10,071 nt of DNA from Pseudomonadota bacterium (GTDB taxonomy: Bacteria > Desulfobacterota > JADFVX01), in contig JADFVX010000136.1 in the NCBI GenBank assembly GCA_015222755.1, positions 1 to 10,071 on the forward strand, read 5' to 3'. Positions within the stretch are counted from its first letter, which is position 1. Each line of letters begins with the position of its first letter. Both the position numbers and the translations under genes were made by a program. Positions 1 to 5,636 of the stretch are shown one piece after another. The notes beneath the pieces were generated by a model. The model saw only the letters and a program-made list of their open reading frames with translations. It ran no database searches and was not told where the DNA came from.

Positions 1-3
1 CTT

Positions 4-483
4 TTATAATTGAGGTATACTGAAAGGCCTTCTGTCTTTACCGTCAAAGGCGGGATAAAAGATCAGGTAAGCAATGGATGGGCTTCCCTTCTTGTCATTA
101 ACGAACCAGTGGACCGTCCCGCGCGATATAAAGGCAACATCCCCGGCACTCATGGGAAGCGCCTTGTCGCGCAGGTGGAGTGTCCCCTTCCCCCGTTTGA
201 CGATCACCGTCAGGTCGTGGTTTGCGTGGATGTGGGACTCTTCACGGTCATTTATCTGTACGATATGGTGGCTCGAATTTTTATCTTTAAACAGAGGAGT
301 CACCTTGATATTCTCATCCTTTGATATGGGGTTCTCACGGACTATGTCGATCCAAACCCTTGCGTAGAGCTCGCCATCGGTGATGGTGTATATCCGCTTC
401 GACGGGGCCTGGCAGCCTGCTGCAAACATCGTCAGAAGGGTAAAGGTGACAGTACAGAAAACTCTCTTGCTCAATAGGTTCAT
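4..483 (-). CDS. Small cupin-domain lipoprotein
   Basis: A 159-residue predicted lipoprotein with one cupin domain; its substrate is unknown. The N-terminus has a basic start (K6, R7), a hydrophobic stretch and a lipobox-like FAAGC, with C24 as the expected lipidated residue. The mature part is about 135 residues. Cupin motif 1 lies around residues 82-100, with H84, H86 and H89-D90 followed by G98/G100. Motif 2 lies around 113-126 (G114-D115 and H125). The three histidines could bind a metal, with D90 possibly replacing the usual glutamate. An AGAGGA sequence lies just before the ATG (487-492), and an extended -10-like TGTTATGCT lies at about 520-528. The gene is complete: its TAA stop is at 4-6. 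What lies downstream is outside the window. Fold and lipoprotein nature are fairly sure. Whether it acts as an enzyme, a sensor or a binding protein cannot be told. Confidence 0.8.
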   Translation of the reverse strand: MNLLSKRVFCTVTFTLLTMFAAGCQAPSKRIYTITDGELYARVWIDIVRENPISKDENIKVTPLFKDKNSSHHIVQINDREESHIHANHDLTVIVKRGKGTLHLRDKALPMSAGDVAFISRGTVHWFVNDKKGSPSIAYLIFYPAFDGKDRRPFSIPQL

Positions 484-620
484 ACTTCCTCTTTTATTCC
501 CCTTTCTTGTTTAACCGTGAGCATAACACAATTTAAAAAAAATCTCTCTTACCCCCCCATCTTTTCTTAAAGCACGCATTTAGCCCTTGAAAAGCTGTCT
601 CTAATACAAAAAGGAAATGC

Positions 621-680
621 AGGGACAACCCCCCATATTTAATAACAGCTGACCCTATAATTAATACGGGGGTTGTCCCT
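621..680. repeat. REP/MITE-like inverted repeat
   Basis: AGGGACAACCCCC (621-633) is repeated as a perfect 13-bp inverted copy GGGGGTTGTCCCT (668-680). The arms flank a 34-nt AT-rich centre, and on the inner side both are followed by similar AT-rich sequence (ATATTTAATA against TATTAATTA). The element does not end in a T-run and sits over 270 bp from the nearest gene end, so it is not an ordinary terminator. From general knowledge, GGGACA(A/G)CCCCC-type ends resemble the inverted repeats around RAYT (REP-associated tyrosine transposase) genes in Deltaproteobacteria and Nitrospirae. No transposase gene is present here, so this would be a non-autonomous or solo copy. Confidence 0.6.
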
Positions 681-765
681 ATATTCCCACTATATTCCCC
701 CTAGCTTACAACCATCTATGCCTATATATTTCATTTTATGTGAAAAGAGGATAGCTATTTCCAAA

Positions 766-781
766 AACTATTGTAATAGTT
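766..781. repeat. 16-bp near-perfect palindrome
   Basis: AACTATT-GT-AATAGTT is two perfect 7-bp arms around a 2-nt centre. It could be a small operator or another repeat fragment. No gene starts close to it, so no function is claimed. Confidence 0.35.
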
Positions 782-836
782 GTGTAGCCTCATACATTGG
801 GGGTAGTCAAATGGGAACAAATTAAAGTTACAATAC

Positions 837-851
837 TGACCTGACCCCAGT
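837..851. repeat. CTGAC tandem / CTGACCCCAG motif, possible repeat-element end
   Basis: CTGACCTGACCCCAG holds two adjacent CTGAC units ending in CCCCAG; on the minus strand it reads CTGGGGTCAGGTCAG. From memory, GGGGTCAG-type boundaries often flank RAYT or other small transposable elements in deltaproteobacterial genomes. No partner copy is visible in this window, so this would be a solitary end. The assignment is an inference. Confidence 0.3.
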
Positions 852-894
852 TGTTTTTCTATCACCCCCTACACCACCCCGGCGTATTTAATAC

Positions 895-928
895 AAAAAG
901 GCCACAGCTCTTGTGAGCTGTGGCCTTA
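895..928 (-). terminator. Strong rho-independent terminator of the 863-aa secreted-protein gene
   Basis: AAGGCCACAGCTC (898-910) and GAGCTGTGGCCTT (915-927) form a perfect 13-bp stem with a 4-nt loop. Read on the minus strand, the stem runs into five T (complement of A895-A899). It starts about 37 nt past the stop of the minus-strand gene, exactly where an intrinsic terminator should be. The plus side shows no comparable T-run, so it acts mainly on the minus strand. Confidence 0.92.
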
Positions 929-964
929 TAATTACACGTGGAAGTTGACTTGCGCCATCCCCAT

Positions 965-3556
965 TCACTTCGTATGGATCACAATGCTGCCTCCACCAAT
1001 CACGGTTGCCGGTTCCGTATTATCATCGGAGCCCATCTGGTTATCATAAACAATGGCACCATTATTAGCCTTGTCCCAGATCTTGATACGGAACTTGTCA
1101 ATGCCGTCGCCGTTAATTGCGCCGTCAATGGCCGTCAGCATGAAACCGTAGCTACCTTCATTGTTGATCGTACCGGTACCCTTATACTGGGCGCGCTTAC
1201 CGGCAACCACCAGCCATTCATAACTCTCGGAGTGGAAGTTCAGGCCGGCAACCTTGAACTGAAACTCCGTCTGGCCGGTAGGAATGGTGGCGCCCCGCTT
1301 GTACTTGGAAACGAAGCCAAAGTTCGCCTTACCTGTAAGGCTTGAATCAGCAGCGTATGCTCCGGCCGGCGACATCATCCAGCCACCCCCGGTGACAAAT
1401 CCGCCTTCGGGATCATAAACGGTGAGCAGTGCAGTCGCCGCCGAACTTTGGTGAGTTGCATCCCCTGCATACGCCACATCTACAGGGTAGACGCCCGGAA
1501 TTGGTATGCTTAGCTCACAGTCGGCCACTCCGTATGTATCTGTGACTTCAGTACAGCTTTGGACTGCGGCCTGGAATGTAATTCCCGCATCCGAAACCGC
1601 CTGGCCGTTCTCATCAACCAGTGATGCCGACAAGCTCACAGGGGTGTTGACCTGAACCAGGGTGTCACCCGTATAGGTGAGCGTGGTAAGAGTGACAGGC
1701 ACATCCCTGTAGACTGTCAGCGTCAGAGTCACCGCATTCCCGTCTGTGTCAGTGGCTATTACCTCTATGGTGTTCGCTCCGTCGTTAGGCAGATCGACGG
1801 CATGACTGAATGCGACTTCATTAAGCGGATTATTCGGATCGCCGGTGAACACCACCTCGCCGTTAATGGTTATCGACGCTATCCCTTCGGTATCGGTGGT
1901 AGTGCCTTCTACGGTAACGCTGTAGTCGGCGACAGTCTCCCCATCGGTGGGGTTGGTTACTTGTATAATAGGCTTGCCTAACCCGCCTATCACCACCACG
2001 TCACCCTCGGCCACTGTGACCGTATGGGTGCCGAATTCCGTGTTGGAACCCTCGACATTGGCGAAGGCCTCTATGGTGTACGTTCCCGGCAATAGGGTGA
2101 CTATAGCCTGCCCTTCGGTCGTCGCAACGGTAGAGCCGTACGCCCGAGCGGTGGGGGATGTGAGCCCCGCCCTTGTAGCCTCGATGGAGGGATAACTGAG
2201 CTGGCCCCCTCCCTCAACGTAGTAATACAGCCTGACTGTAGCCGTGCCGAAGGTCGCATCGGCCGTCACCGTTTGGCCGGATGCTACTGTGTAAGGCCCA
2301 AGAAAAGAACCGTTATGCCAGAGATAGGACCTCAGAGAGGAATCCGGATCAGCAGGGTAATCGAATGCAAGATAAAGGTAATTGTACTGCCAATCCCCGG
2401 GGGAGACCACTGCCATGTATTTCCCGGTGCCCGGTCGGAGCCAGGAGTAACTGTACCCTCCGGGTGTTGAATAGGCCCTGATGTATCCATCACTGATGAC
2501 GGTGTTGGCGCCGCTGAGGTTAAAAAACCCGGTAATATAGCCTGGATCGATGGAGAAGTTCTCTGTCAGGTGGTCTCCGTCATTAACAGAGACTGCCCTA
2601 GTGGGAGGAAACAGGTAACCCTGAAGGCCGTTCAGGTCGGGAGTCAAGCCGGTCAAATAATATTGGAAACGAGGCTGGATATTCCAGGTGCCTGCGTCGA
2701 CCTCCAGACTATATGCATCGGTCAATAGTTTTGGGGTCGTCGTCGTTCTGTAAGGAGGAGAAGCCCAACCATATATATTGGCATAATATATATCTGTTGG
2801 TCCTCCCAGGGTTGAGATGCCGGAGATCGTGGCTGCAGTCACGTCAATCGGGAAATCGCGGGTCAGTGTTGCTCCTGCAGCAAGCGAAGAGACGGTTTCG
2901 CTGGAGTAATATTGTATACCGTTTATGGTGATCCAGCGATAGAAGTAATACTCATACCCCGGTGTCACCAGAAGCGTGTAATTCCTCCCTGTTGACCCGT
3001 CTACGGATAAGCCGTAAGCAGAGGTTCTGTTGTAGAACCACTGATCGATTCCCGGGAATTGCGGCACCGAGATTCTGGCGTACAGATGGAAACTCTCTAT
3101 GGTATTTCCGGCAGTTGTCGTTGATATGGTCCCTGAAATGGAGGCCGGGGTCACAGTCAGGTCAACACCGGTAACCGTAGCTCCTAGCGGAACAGCCTCA
3201 GGCCCGATCACCGGAGTAACCACTCTGTTTGAGTCTCCGCCCGCAGTCCACACCTCGGCTATTAGATAATAGCTGCGGTCGCTCTCCACGGTCAGGTTGT
3301 AGTTGATGCTGGAGGTGGGTGGATCGTCTGGATCGACTGTTTCGGTTACACTGGCGGAATAGACCTGCGCCGTGTCTATGGCTCTGACGGTTATCTTTGT
3401 GATATTTTGGCCGGTAACGGTTACCGATCCCGACAGATAACCAGGATACAGGATAACATCATCAGCCAGTGCCGGCGCCGGCATTCCTGCCATGCCTGCA
3501 AGCAGCATTATCGACAAAGCCGCCCATAGCATTTTGCTTTTTTTAAAAATATTCAT
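965..3556 (-). CDS. Large secreted modular beta-sandwich protein with conserved C-terminal module
   Basis: An 863-residue protein with a clear Sec signal peptide (K5, K6, K8, hydrophobic core, ALA cleavage site after about residue 31) and no membrane anchor, so it is probably secreted or surface-held. Residues 40-520 look like about five modules of roughly 100 residues. They start near 40, 139, 242, 340 and 437 with related openings (LSGSV, ISGTI, ISGIS, ITGFF, ATVRL) and are rich in Tyr, Thr and Ser, like carboxypeptidase-regulatory-type beta-sandwiches. Residues 528-617 form an Ig-like domain. Residues 622-714 form another, of Big/invasin type, with C668 and C680 able to form a disulfide. 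The C-terminus (about 717-863) carries GGGWMMSPAGAY, GKANFGFVSKYKRGA, GDGIDKFRIKIWD and GGGSIVIH, a module I recognise from the ends of many bacterial exoproteins; its function is unknown to me. No catalytic, SLH or sortase motif is visible. AAAGGAGG (3563-3570) precedes the ATG. The role may be adhesion, matrix or glycan binding; this is not established. Confidence 0.88.
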   Translation of the reverse strand: MNIFKKSKMLWAALSIMLLAGMAGMPAPALADDVILYPGYLSGSVTVTGQNITKITVRAIDTAQVYSASVTETVDPDDPPTSSINYNLTVESDRSYYLIAEVWTAGGDSNRVVTPVIGPEAVPLGATVTGVDLTVTPASISGTISTTTAGNTIESFHLYARISVPQFPGIDQWFYNRTSAYGLSVDGSTGRNYTLLVTPGYEYYFYRWITINGIQYYSSETVSSLAAGATLTRDFPIDVTAATISGISTLGGPTDIYYANIYGWASPPYRTTTTPKLLTDAYSLEVDAGTWNIQPRFQYYLTGLTPDLNGLQGYLFPPTRAVSVNDGDHLTENFSIDPGYITGFFNLSGANTVISDGYIRAYSTPGGYSYSWLRPGTGKYMAVVSPGDWQYNYLYLAFDYPADPDSSLRSYLWHNGSFLGPYTVASGQTVTADATFGTATVRLYYYVEGGGQLSYPSIEATRAGLTSPTARAYGSTVATTEGQAIVTLLPGTYTIEAFANVEGSNTEFGTHTVTVAEGDVVVIGGLGKPIIQVTNPTDGETVADYSVTVEGTTTDTEGIASITINGEVVFTGDPNNPLNEVAFSHAVDLPNDGANTIEVIATDTDGNAVTLTLTVYRDVPVTLTTLTYTGDTLVQVNTPVSLSASLVDENGQAVSDAGITFQAAVQSCTEVTDTYGVADCELSIPIPGVYPVDVAYAGDATHQSSAATALLTVYDPEGGFVTGGGWMMSPAGAYAADSSLTGKANFGFVSKYKRGATIPTGQTEFQFKVAGLNFHSESYEWLVVAGKRAQYKGTGTINNEGSYGFMLTAIDGAINGDGIDKFRIKIWDKANNGAIVYDNQMGSDDNTEPATVIGGGSIVIHTK

Positions 3557-3665
3557 TATTAGCCTCCTTTCTGATTAGGGTTTATGCCATACAAATTACA
3601 TTAATTGCATAAGAAAGACCTTTCTCCAAAACTACATGTCACACTTCACAAGTTGATTTACTAGA

Positions 3666-3694
3666 TTTGTAACATCAATTAGCCAAGGTTGCTT
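3666..3694 (-). promoter_or_regulatory. Possible activator-dependent promoter of the secreted-protein gene
   Basis: On the minus strand, TACAAA (3671-3666) matches the -10 consensus at four of six positions. The matching -35 position (about 3694-3689, 17-bp spacing) has no good hexamer and touches the downstream edge of the direct repeats. A poor -35 overlapped by a regulator site is typical of AraC class II activated promoters. It would give a leader of about 100 nt. Other weak choices exist, such as TTGGCT with TAGTAA just downstream. Confidence 0.3.
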
Positions 3695-3733
3695 GACTTA
3701 TCTTACTTTTCTTTTGACCTATTTTACTTTTCT
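3693..3733 (-). promoter_or_regulatory. Tandem direct repeats, candidate AraC-type operator
   Basis: Two copies of a 20-bp sequence lie in the same orientation: 3693-3712 (starting TTGACTTATCTTACTTTTC) and 3714-3733 (starting TTGACCTATTTTACTTTTC). They match at 18 of 20 positions and start 21 bp apart, two helical turns. Same-orientation half-sites about 21 bp apart are the known layout for AraC-family dimers (for example araI1/araI2). They lie in the gap between the AraC-type regulator gene and the secreted-protein gene, about 137-177 bp upstream of the latter's start. I infer that they bind the neighbouring regulator. Confidence 0.55.
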
Positions 3734-3766
3734 GGGAATATAATCAGACAGGCAGTTTTTGAGGAG

Positions 3767-4513
3767 TTATTTCTTAAGAGATTTCCTGAAAGATGTGGGC
3801 GTCTTGCTGGTTATCCTCTTGAATATCCGGTTGAAGTGCCACTGGTTTGAGAAGCCGCAGGCAAAGGCGATGTCGCTCATAGAGAGGCGCTCATCTTCAA
3901 GAAGCTTGATGGCATGGTTTATTTTAAGATTGTTCACATAGGAGATGAAGGTTGTCTCCATCTTTTCTTTAAATTCCCTCTCAAAATGGGAGACGCTCAT
4001 CCCAGCTTCATGGGCTGCCATGGGAAGGCGTATGTGGGTCTCGTAGTTGTCATTGATGTACCGTATAGCCTTTTTCAGCCCATCAGCACCATTGGGGAGA
4101 TTTCTCTTTATCGAGCCTTCCCTTAGCCCCAGAATAGTTATTATGCTGCGCCTCAACTCCTTTTCGGAAAAGGGTTTTTTGAAATAGTCACGGGCTCCAT
4201 TTCTGAATAACTTGACTGCAAGCAGTTCATCTCCGTCGTCAGTTATTATGATAACCGGGACAGAAGGTTTGACTGATTTGAAAAAATCTAACAGTTCAGT
4301 GCGGGCCGGATCGCCATTGTGGCCAAGGAGTATAATATCTACATCATTTTTCAGGAAATGATTACGTACACTTTCCTCGTCCATCAGAAGGACAAGATTA
4401 AAACCACTTAACGAAGTAAGGAGATCTTCATTATATCTCCTGTAATCCGAATCTGTTAGCAATATGGTATGAGCTCTATTTTTCATATTCTTGTTTGTTG
4501 AATTTTTTGACAT
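3767..4513 (-). CDS. Pseudo-receiver / AraC-type transcriptional regulator
   Basis: A 248-residue regulator. Residues 14-130 follow the response-regulator receiver pattern: acidic D21 and D23 after strand 1, T91 in IIITDD, and K113 in FKKPF. The position that should carry the phosphorylated aspartate is G64 (DIILLG where families have D-x-x-x-x-D), so normal phosphotransfer is not expected. Residues 145-246 are a full AraC-type double helix-turn-helix with the typical second-HTH signature (MSDIAFACGFSNQWHFNRIFKR, split at about 212-233). The next gene on the same strand, 210 bp away, encodes the large secreted protein; the gap holds tandem direct repeats suited to this DNA-binding domain, and I see no terminator there. 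The start is uncertain: neither ATG at 4513 nor the one 27 nt later (residue 10) has a good Shine-Dalgarno sequence. No histidine kinase gene is visible nearby. Confidence 0.88.
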   Translation of the reverse strand: MSKNSTNKNMKNRAHTILLTDSDYRRYNEDLLTSLSGFNLVLLMDEESVRNHFLKNDVDIILLGHNGDPARTELLDFFKSVKPSVPVIIITDDGDELLAVKLFRNGARDYFKKPFSEKELRRSIITILGLREGSIKRNLPNGADGLKKAIRYINDNYETHIRLPMAAHEAGMSVSHFEREFKEKMETTFISYVNNLKINHAIKLLEDERLSMSDIAFACGFSNQWHFNRIFKRITSKTPTSFRKSLKK

Positions 4514-4694
4514 TATTTTCGCAATTTCATGATCTGTATGGAAAATATGTGATCATCCTCTATTCTATTTATCACAATAGGAAGAGTTTGTCGCGTCATA
4601 TATTGCTATTTATGCTCTTTTTTTTGAAATAATCATGTTTCGAGCTAAGGATTAAGCAAAAACATCAGTTTGCCGTGAAAAAATGTGGGTTTAA

Positions 4695-5012
4695 AGAGGG
4701 GAGAGGATAAAGGATTTCAGGGGTGCATGGGGCAAGGCCTGCAAAGAAGCCAAGCTCAGTAAGCGGCTTTTCCATGACTTCAGAAGAACGGCAGTAAGAA
4801 ATATGGTAAGAGCCGGAATCCCTGAAAGGATCGCTATGATGATATCAGGGCATAAGACAAGATCAATCTTTGAGCGATACAACATAGTGAACGAAGCCGA
4901 TCTCAAGAAGGCATCTAAAGATGTAACTAAGTACCATAAAGAGCAGGATGGTTACAAAATGGTTACAATCGATGAAAATGCTTATTTTGAGAAAGGTGTG
5001 ACTATTCAGTAA
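4695..5012 (+). pseudogene. Tyrosine recombinase (phage-type integrase), C-terminal remnant
   Basis: Read in frame from 4695, just after an in-frame TAA at 4692-4694, this gives about 105 residues matching the end of a tyrosine-recombinase catalytic domain. It contains HDFRR (box II His and Arg), ISGHKT (second His) and FERYNI, whose Tyr is the expected nucleophile. The N-terminal arm-binding and core-binding domains and the first catalytic Arg are missing, and the 180 bp upstream shows no trace of them, so the gene is truncated and should be inactive. An ATG at 4803 opens a shorter 69-codon frame, but it begins inside the domain, after HDFRR, and is not a credible start. The remnant stops 15 nt from the 3' end of tRNA-Leu, the classical place for an integrase of a tRNA-targeted element. 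Confidence 0.85.
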
Positions 5013-5055
5013 AGCCTTGAAAATAAGTGGTACCGAGGGCCGGAATTGAACCGGC
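5013..5055. other. Putative attachment-site region at tRNA-Leu 3' end
   Basis: This stretch runs from the integrase remnant's stop through the 3' acceptor strand and T-arm of the tRNA, the segment most integrases of this type use as attB/attL. No second copy of the tRNA 3' end was found elsewhere in the window, so the far end of the element is outside it or lost. The element would have lain to the left (towards position 1). This rests on position only. Confidence 0.35.
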
Positions 5056-5114
5056 ACGGAGTTGCCTCCGAGGGATTTTAAGTCCCTTGCGTCTACCAAT
5101 TCCGCCACCCCGGC
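5028..5114 (-). tRNA. tRNA-Leu (anticodon UAA)
   Basis: An 87-nt class II tRNA. On the minus strand the acceptor begins GCCGGGG and closes with CCTCGGT (two G-U pairs), discriminator A and an encoded CCA (5030-5028). The anticodon stem AGGGA/TCCCT holds the loop CTTAAAA with anticodon TAA at 5080-5078. The long variable arm (CGGAG-GCAA-CTCCG, about 5057-5070) and the D-region GGCGGAATTGGTAGACGC are typical of leucine tRNAs. The T-arm is GCCGG-TTCAATT-CCGGC (5055-5039). It is transcribed alone, and its 3' end faces the integrase remnant. Confidence 0.97.
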
Positions 5115-5135
5115 ATAGTGTGTGAACGGACGATT

Positions 5136-5164
5136 AATTTAATATTTATGGCCTTTTGTGTCAA
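5136..5164 (-). promoter_or_regulatory. Sigma70-type promoter of tRNA-Leu
   Basis: On the minus strand, a perfect -35 TTGACA (5164-5159) is followed after 17 bp by TAAATT (5141-5136), which matches the -10 consensus at four of six positions. Transcription would start near 5130, about 15 nt before the mature tRNA 5' end at 5114. It is the best promoter match I saw in the window, and tRNA genes usually have strong constitutive promoters. Confidence 0.7.
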
Positions 5165-5203
5165 GGTAAAACTGGCTTTCCTGCCTTTTTCTATTTTAAT
5201 CAC

Positions 5204-5232
5204 TTTACAATCCAAGTTGTATTTTATACCAT
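5204..5232 (+). promoter_or_regulatory. Possible promoter of the single-domain cupin gene
   Basis: TTTACA (5204-5209) could be a -35; TACCAT (5227-5232, 17-bp spacing) or the overlapping TATACC (5225-5230, 15-bp spacing) could be the -10. The match is moderate. It lies about 30 bp before the ATG, between the divergent tRNA promoter and the gene it would serve. Confidence 0.3.
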
Positions 5233-5262
5233 CTCAATGAATCAAAAAGTGAGAGGTTTTTT

Positions 5263-5610
5263 ATGTCTAATATTGAAGATCACCGCCCCTGGGGATATTA
5301 TCAGGTCCTGTCTGATGAGGAGAATCACAAGGTAAAGCGTATTGTAGTTTATCCCGGTAAACGCCTGAGCCTGCAAAGGCACCAAAGACGTGCTGAGCAC
5401 TGGTATGTCATTGATGGAGAGGGGGTTGTGACCCTTGATGGTCGCGAGATCCACCTTAAGGCAGGTGAGGCGGTCGATATTTCAAAAGGTGCTGTTCACA
5501 GGATGGAGAACCGTTCCGGGACGGAGGTCGCATTTATAGAAGTGCAGACCGGTGACTACTTCGGCGAGGACGATATAGAGCGGCTGGAGGATGATTTCGG
5601 TAGAAGCTGA
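5263..5610 (+). CDS. Single-domain cupin, mannose-6-phosphate isomerase type II C-terminal-like
   Basis: A 115-residue cytoplasmic cupin with no signal peptide. RPWGYY (residues 8-13), LSLQRHQRRAEHWYVIDG (35-52) and the second motif DISKGAVHRMEN (72-83) are hallmarks of the isomerase domain found at the C-terminus of bifunctional mannose-1-phosphate guanylyltransferase/phosphomannose isomerase (ManC/AlgA). H40, E45, H46 and H79 are candidate metal or active-site residues. The usual neighbouring histidines of motif 1 are Q41 and R42, so the metal site may differ. The nucleotidyltransferase half is absent. GAGAGG (5251-5256) is 6 nt before the ATG. The gene ends 26 nt from the convergent tol operon. 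A role in mannose/fructose-6-phosphate interconversion for surface polysaccharides is possible, but many stand-alone members have no proven activity. Confidence 0.85.
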   Translation: MSNIEDHRPWGYYQVLSDEENHKVKRIVVYPGKRLSLQRHQRRAEHWYVIDGEGVVTLDGREIHLKAGEAVDISKGAVHRMENRSGTEVAFIEVQTGDYFGEDDIERLEDDFGRS

Positions 5611-5636
5611 TCCTACCTAGCCCTCTTTGTCTTTTT

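Larger units (their letters stand above)
484..897. other. Non-coding intergenic stretch with repeat elements
   Basis: About 410 bp between the cupin lipoprotein and the terminator of the secreted-protein gene. I see no convincing reading frame on either strand. It is AT-rich with scattered C/G runs (for example seven C at 551-557). It holds a long inverted repeat (621-680), a 16-bp palindrome (766-781) and a tandem CTGAC motif ending in CCCCAG (837-851), each listed separately. The composition and interrupted palindromes look like the debris of REP/MITE-type elements rather than gene remains. Confidence 0.6.

Noticed and set aside
938..1345. 135-codon plus-strand frame opposite the secreted-protein C-terminus
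   Set aside because: It is antisense to a conserved coding module, has no ribosome binding site of note and shows no recognisable domain; it is a shadow frame.
1493..1503. CCCGGAATTGG resembling part of the tRNA-Leu T-arm sequence, considered as an att duplicate
   Set aside because: Only about nine bases are shared, and it lies inside the coding sequence of the secreted protein; chance match.
3612..3625. AGAAAG-AC-CTTTCT palindrome in the probable leader of the secreted-protein gene
   Set aside because: It is short and AT-rich, with no T-run or second half-structure; not enough to claim a riboswitch or operator.
4863..5108. Minus-strand reading frame of 81 codons beginning MAELVDARDLKS
   Set aside because: It is the translation of the tRNA-Leu gene run on into sequence antisense to the integrase remnant, a well-known false protein.
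5599..5617. Hairpin GGTAG...CTACC over the end of the cupin gene, followed by a T-rich stretch
   Set aside because: The stem is only 5 bp with a 9-nt loop and the T-rich part is interrupted and several bases away, so it is too weak to call a terminator.
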